Of a DNA stretch of 64,000 bases, positions 61,999-64,000 are shown piece by piece. This DNA comes from Salinibacterium xinjiangense (GTDB lineage Bacteria > Actinomycetota > Actinomycetes > Actinomycetales > Microbacteriaceae): positions 186,001 to 250,000 of the forward strand of contig NZ_BMLC01000004.1 in NCBI RefSeq assembly GCF_014645015.1, read 5' to 3'. The stretch's first letter is position 1, and every line of letters begins with the position of its first letter. Made by a program: the position numbers and the translations under genes. The notes beneath the pieces are model-generated. The model was not told the origin of the DNA, searched no databases, and saw only the letters and a program-made list of their open reading frames with translations.

Positions 61999-63939
61999 AT
62001 GCCCTACGAGATGAATGCAGCTGCTGGTGCAGATCCGAAGCGACTCATCATCTATCTCGTGTTCGATGCCCGGGGGGACATCGATCGCTATATCCCCCAC
62101 AAGCTGGTGAAGCTGAGGCCCTTCGCCGAACGCATCGTCGTGGTGTCGAACGGTGCTCTCAGTGGCGCTGGACGCGCAGTCCTCGATTCAGTCGCCGATG
62201 ATGTGTGGGAGCGGGAGAACTCGGGTTTCGACGTGGCTGGCTACCAGTGGGCTCTTCAGAAGCTGGGCCCGGAGGTCGTAGCGAGCTTCGATGAACTGAT
62301 CCTCATGAACTACACCTGGTTCGGCCCGATCGGGTCTTTCGAGCCTGTATTCGCCGATATGGATTCGCGCACCGTCGATTTCTGGGGAATGACCGATCAC
62401 GGGCCTGTCACCCCCAATCCCCACACAGGCCGCGGGACGATGCCGTCTCACATCCAGTCGCACTGGATTACCGTACGTAAACCGATACTGGAGTCTGATC
62501 ACTGGAAGCGGTACTGGGCCGACATGCCGCCCATCACCTCCTATGCAGGTTCCATCACTCATCATGAATCGAGATTCACCGAATATTTCGCGTCGAGGGG
62601 TTTCACATACGCGGTTGCTTTTCCCTACCAGGACTTCCCCGGAACCGTGCACCCCGCGTTCGAACGGGCACAGGATCTGCTCGATGCCGGTTGCCCGGTG
62701 CTGAAGCGCCGAATTTTCTTCCACGATCCGCTCTACCTCGACCGTGAGGGGATCGTCGGTCGCTGGCTGCTCGATTCAGCCGACCGGGCGGGGTATCCGA
62801 GGGGCTTCATCCTCGAGAATCTCGCGAAGAATGTGAAGCCGAAGATCCTCAACACGAGCGCATCGATGCTCGAAATCCTCCCGGAGCAGACCGTGGGATA
62901 CGAGGTGGACAGCCCACTTCGCATCGCGGCAACCGTCCACATCTTCTACGAGGAGATGACGGGCGAACTGCTGGACCGGCTCGACACGCTTCCTGGTCGG
63001 TTCGATCTCTTCGTCACGACGAGCGATGAGTCAAAAGCCGCTCACATCCGGGCCCGGATCAATGACCGAGTAGACACCAGGATCGGGAGCTGGGAAGTCA
63101 GGGTTGTAGCGTCCAACCGGGGTCGGGACATCAGCGCGTTCTATGTCGGATGCAGGGATGTGATCCTGGGCGGGAACTACGACCTGGTCGTCAAGGTTCA
63201 CTCGAAGAAGACGATCCAGCAGGGTTCTGCGGTCGGTGACCTCTTCAAGCGCCAGCAGATCGACAACCTGCTGAACTCTCCGGGTTATACAGCCAACCTG
63301 GTGGGGCTGTTCCAAGCAGAGTCGGGGCTCGGCGCAGTGTTTCCTCCCACGGTCCACATCGGATTCCCGACGCTGGGAGGTGCCTGGTTCACCAACAAAG
63401 CGCGCGCCGCGACACTGTGCGCCAAACTCGGAATCACGGTTCCACTGGATGACCTGTCTCCTCTTGCCCCCTTCGGCTCAATGTTTATCGCCCGGCCTGA
63501 GGCACTGGCGCTGTTGGCGTCTGACGATGTCGACTACGACGACTATGCGCCAGAGGGTGTGTACGGAGACGGAAGTCTCGCACACGTGCAGGAGCGCCTG
63601 GTCGCCTACGCGGCGGGCGAGCTGGGTTACCACTGCAGGACTGTGGCGAACGCGGAGTATGCGGCCATCAGCCATACGTTCCTCGAGTACAAGCTGGACC
63701 AATTGAGCGAAACCGTGCAGGGGGATGCTGTGGATGAAGTTCACACCCTGCGTTCACGCCAATCGCTAGCCAGGCTCACTGAGGGCAAAAGCTGGCTGGG
63801 GTTCCAAAAGGCGTACCTCCTCGAGCGCTATCCGGGCTTCGTAGCGTGGGCCTTACCGAGATTCAGGAAACTGCGCCCGTCACGACGCCCCGTGTCGATC
63901 GTCGCCGGCGCCCCTTCATCGAATCCAGAGAAGCCGTGA
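61999..63939 (+). CDS. Rhamnan synthesis protein F-like glycosyltransferase
   Basis: 646 residues. The RgpF family pattern appears twice: FGPIGSFEPVFADMD with the WGMTDHG block in the first half and NRGRDISAFYVGCRD with VVKVHSKKT in the second. These proteins assemble rhamnose-containing cell-wall glycans. ATG 61999 has GAGAGAG upstream. The stop overlaps the next gene (GTGA), so the locus continues past the window. Confidence 0.88.
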   Translation: MPYEMNAAAGADPKRLIIYLVFDARGDIDRYIPHKLVKLRPFAERIVVVSNGALSGAGRAVLDSVADDVWERENSGFDVAGYQWALQKLGPEVVASFDELILMNYTWFGPIGSFEPVFADMDSRTVDFWGMTDHGPVTPNPHTGRGTMPSHIQSHWITVRKPILESDHWKRYWADMPPITSYAGSITHHESRFTEYFASRGFTYAVAFPYQDFPGTVHPAFERAQDLLDAGCPVLKRRIFFHDPLYLDREGIVGRWLLDSADRAGYPRGFILENLAKNVKPKILNTSASMLEILPEQTVGYEVDSPLRIAATVHIFYEEMTGELLDRLDTLPGRFDLFVTTSDESKAAHIRARINDRVDTRIGSWEVRVVASNRGRDISAFYVGCRDVILGGNYDLVVKVHSKKTIQQGSAVGDLFKRQQIDNLLNSPGYTANLVGLFQAESGLGAVFPPTVHIGFPTLGGAWFTNKARAATLCAKLGITVPLDDLSPLAPFGSMFIARPEALALLASDDVDYDDYAPEGVYGDGSLAHVQERLVAYAAGELGYHCRTVANAEYAAISHTFLEYKLDQLSETVQGDAVDEVHTLRSRQSLARLTEGKSWLGFQKAYLLERYPGFVAWALPRFRKLRPSRRPVSIVAGAPSSNPEKP

Positions 63940-64000
63940 CGATTTCGGTTCGCGCTTCAAACGAGCGTCGCGAGGCACTGCCGGGAGCTCGGGCCCGCAA
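63936..64000 (+). CDS. Start of next polysaccharide-locus gene (partial)
   Basis: A GTG overlapping the RgpF stop opens a frame of 21 codons that runs off the window (TISVRASNERREALPGARAR). The length is too short to identify. The coupling suggests another glycan-assembly or export gene. Confidence 0.5.
   Translation, partial: MTISVRASNERREALPGARAR

Overview
The window is high-GC DNA from an actinobacterium, most likely a member of the Microbacteriaceae. The pointers are the codon and GC bias, a DUF3072 protein, a DUF7882-type small protein, a 32-residue AURKAIP1/COX24-type ribosomal protein beside a BldC-like HTH protein, the proC/TrkA/ArsR neighbourhood, and many genes with a -10 hexamer only 6-8 bases before the start codon, as expected for leaderless mRNAs. 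This placement is inferred from gene content; no rRNA is present.

Layout. 1-3144: the 3' part of a circularly permuted ATP-grasp gene, an alpha-E gene and a transglutaminase-like gene, all overlapping. 3159-4934: an MFS pump and its MarR regulator, with a perfect 12-bp inverted repeat at the promoter. 4969-11667: housekeeping and stress genes (PrmC-like methyltransferase, alpha/beta hydrolase, lipoate ligase, oxidoreductase/DJ-1 pair opposite a TetR regulator, small proteins). 11677-17663: a beta-glucoside operon (binding protein, two permeases, GH1 glucosidase, LacI regulator) whose promoter carries three LacI-type palindromes. 17803-27105: a DHA2 efflux pump, a VanY-like peptidase, pgm, pheA, a lipid kinase, serS and a HAD phosphatase. 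Two tRNA-Ser genes follow at 27170 and 30496, with an LCP cell-wall ligase between them.

31669-40420 is the most distinctive accessory block. A HxlR-SARP fusion regulator and a secreted two-module beta-helix protein face an overlapping or closely packed minus-strand set: a processive GT2 glycan synthase, a membrane-anchored beta-helix protein, a beta-helix lipoprotein and a UDP-glucose dehydrogenase. Together they look like a machine that makes and remodels a uronic-acid polysaccharide. 40421-45560 is looser accessory DNA with an MFS pseudogene, small orphan proteins, a tandem pair of GAF-ANTAR regulators and a secreted Asp/Asn-rich repeat protein.

45844-48940: a psuG gene with a large internal deletion followed by an intact PfkB-type kinase, a photolyase and a MarR regulator with three 20-bp tandem repeats at its promoter. 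49170-53100 carries copies of a roughly 20-bp repeat in both orientations, resembling insertion-sequence ends without a transposase, around an AlaX-like/EamA/XRE-cupin trio. 53406-60527 is a housekeeping stretch (OmpR-type winged-helix regulator, upp, tadA, cation-efflux protein, proC, TrkA, ArsR, BldC-like, bS22-like, SerB-like HAD, glutaredoxin, Dabb). 60540-64000 holds a small coiled protein and the beginning of a second surface-polysaccharide locus (sugar epimerase and a rhamnan-synthesis F protein).
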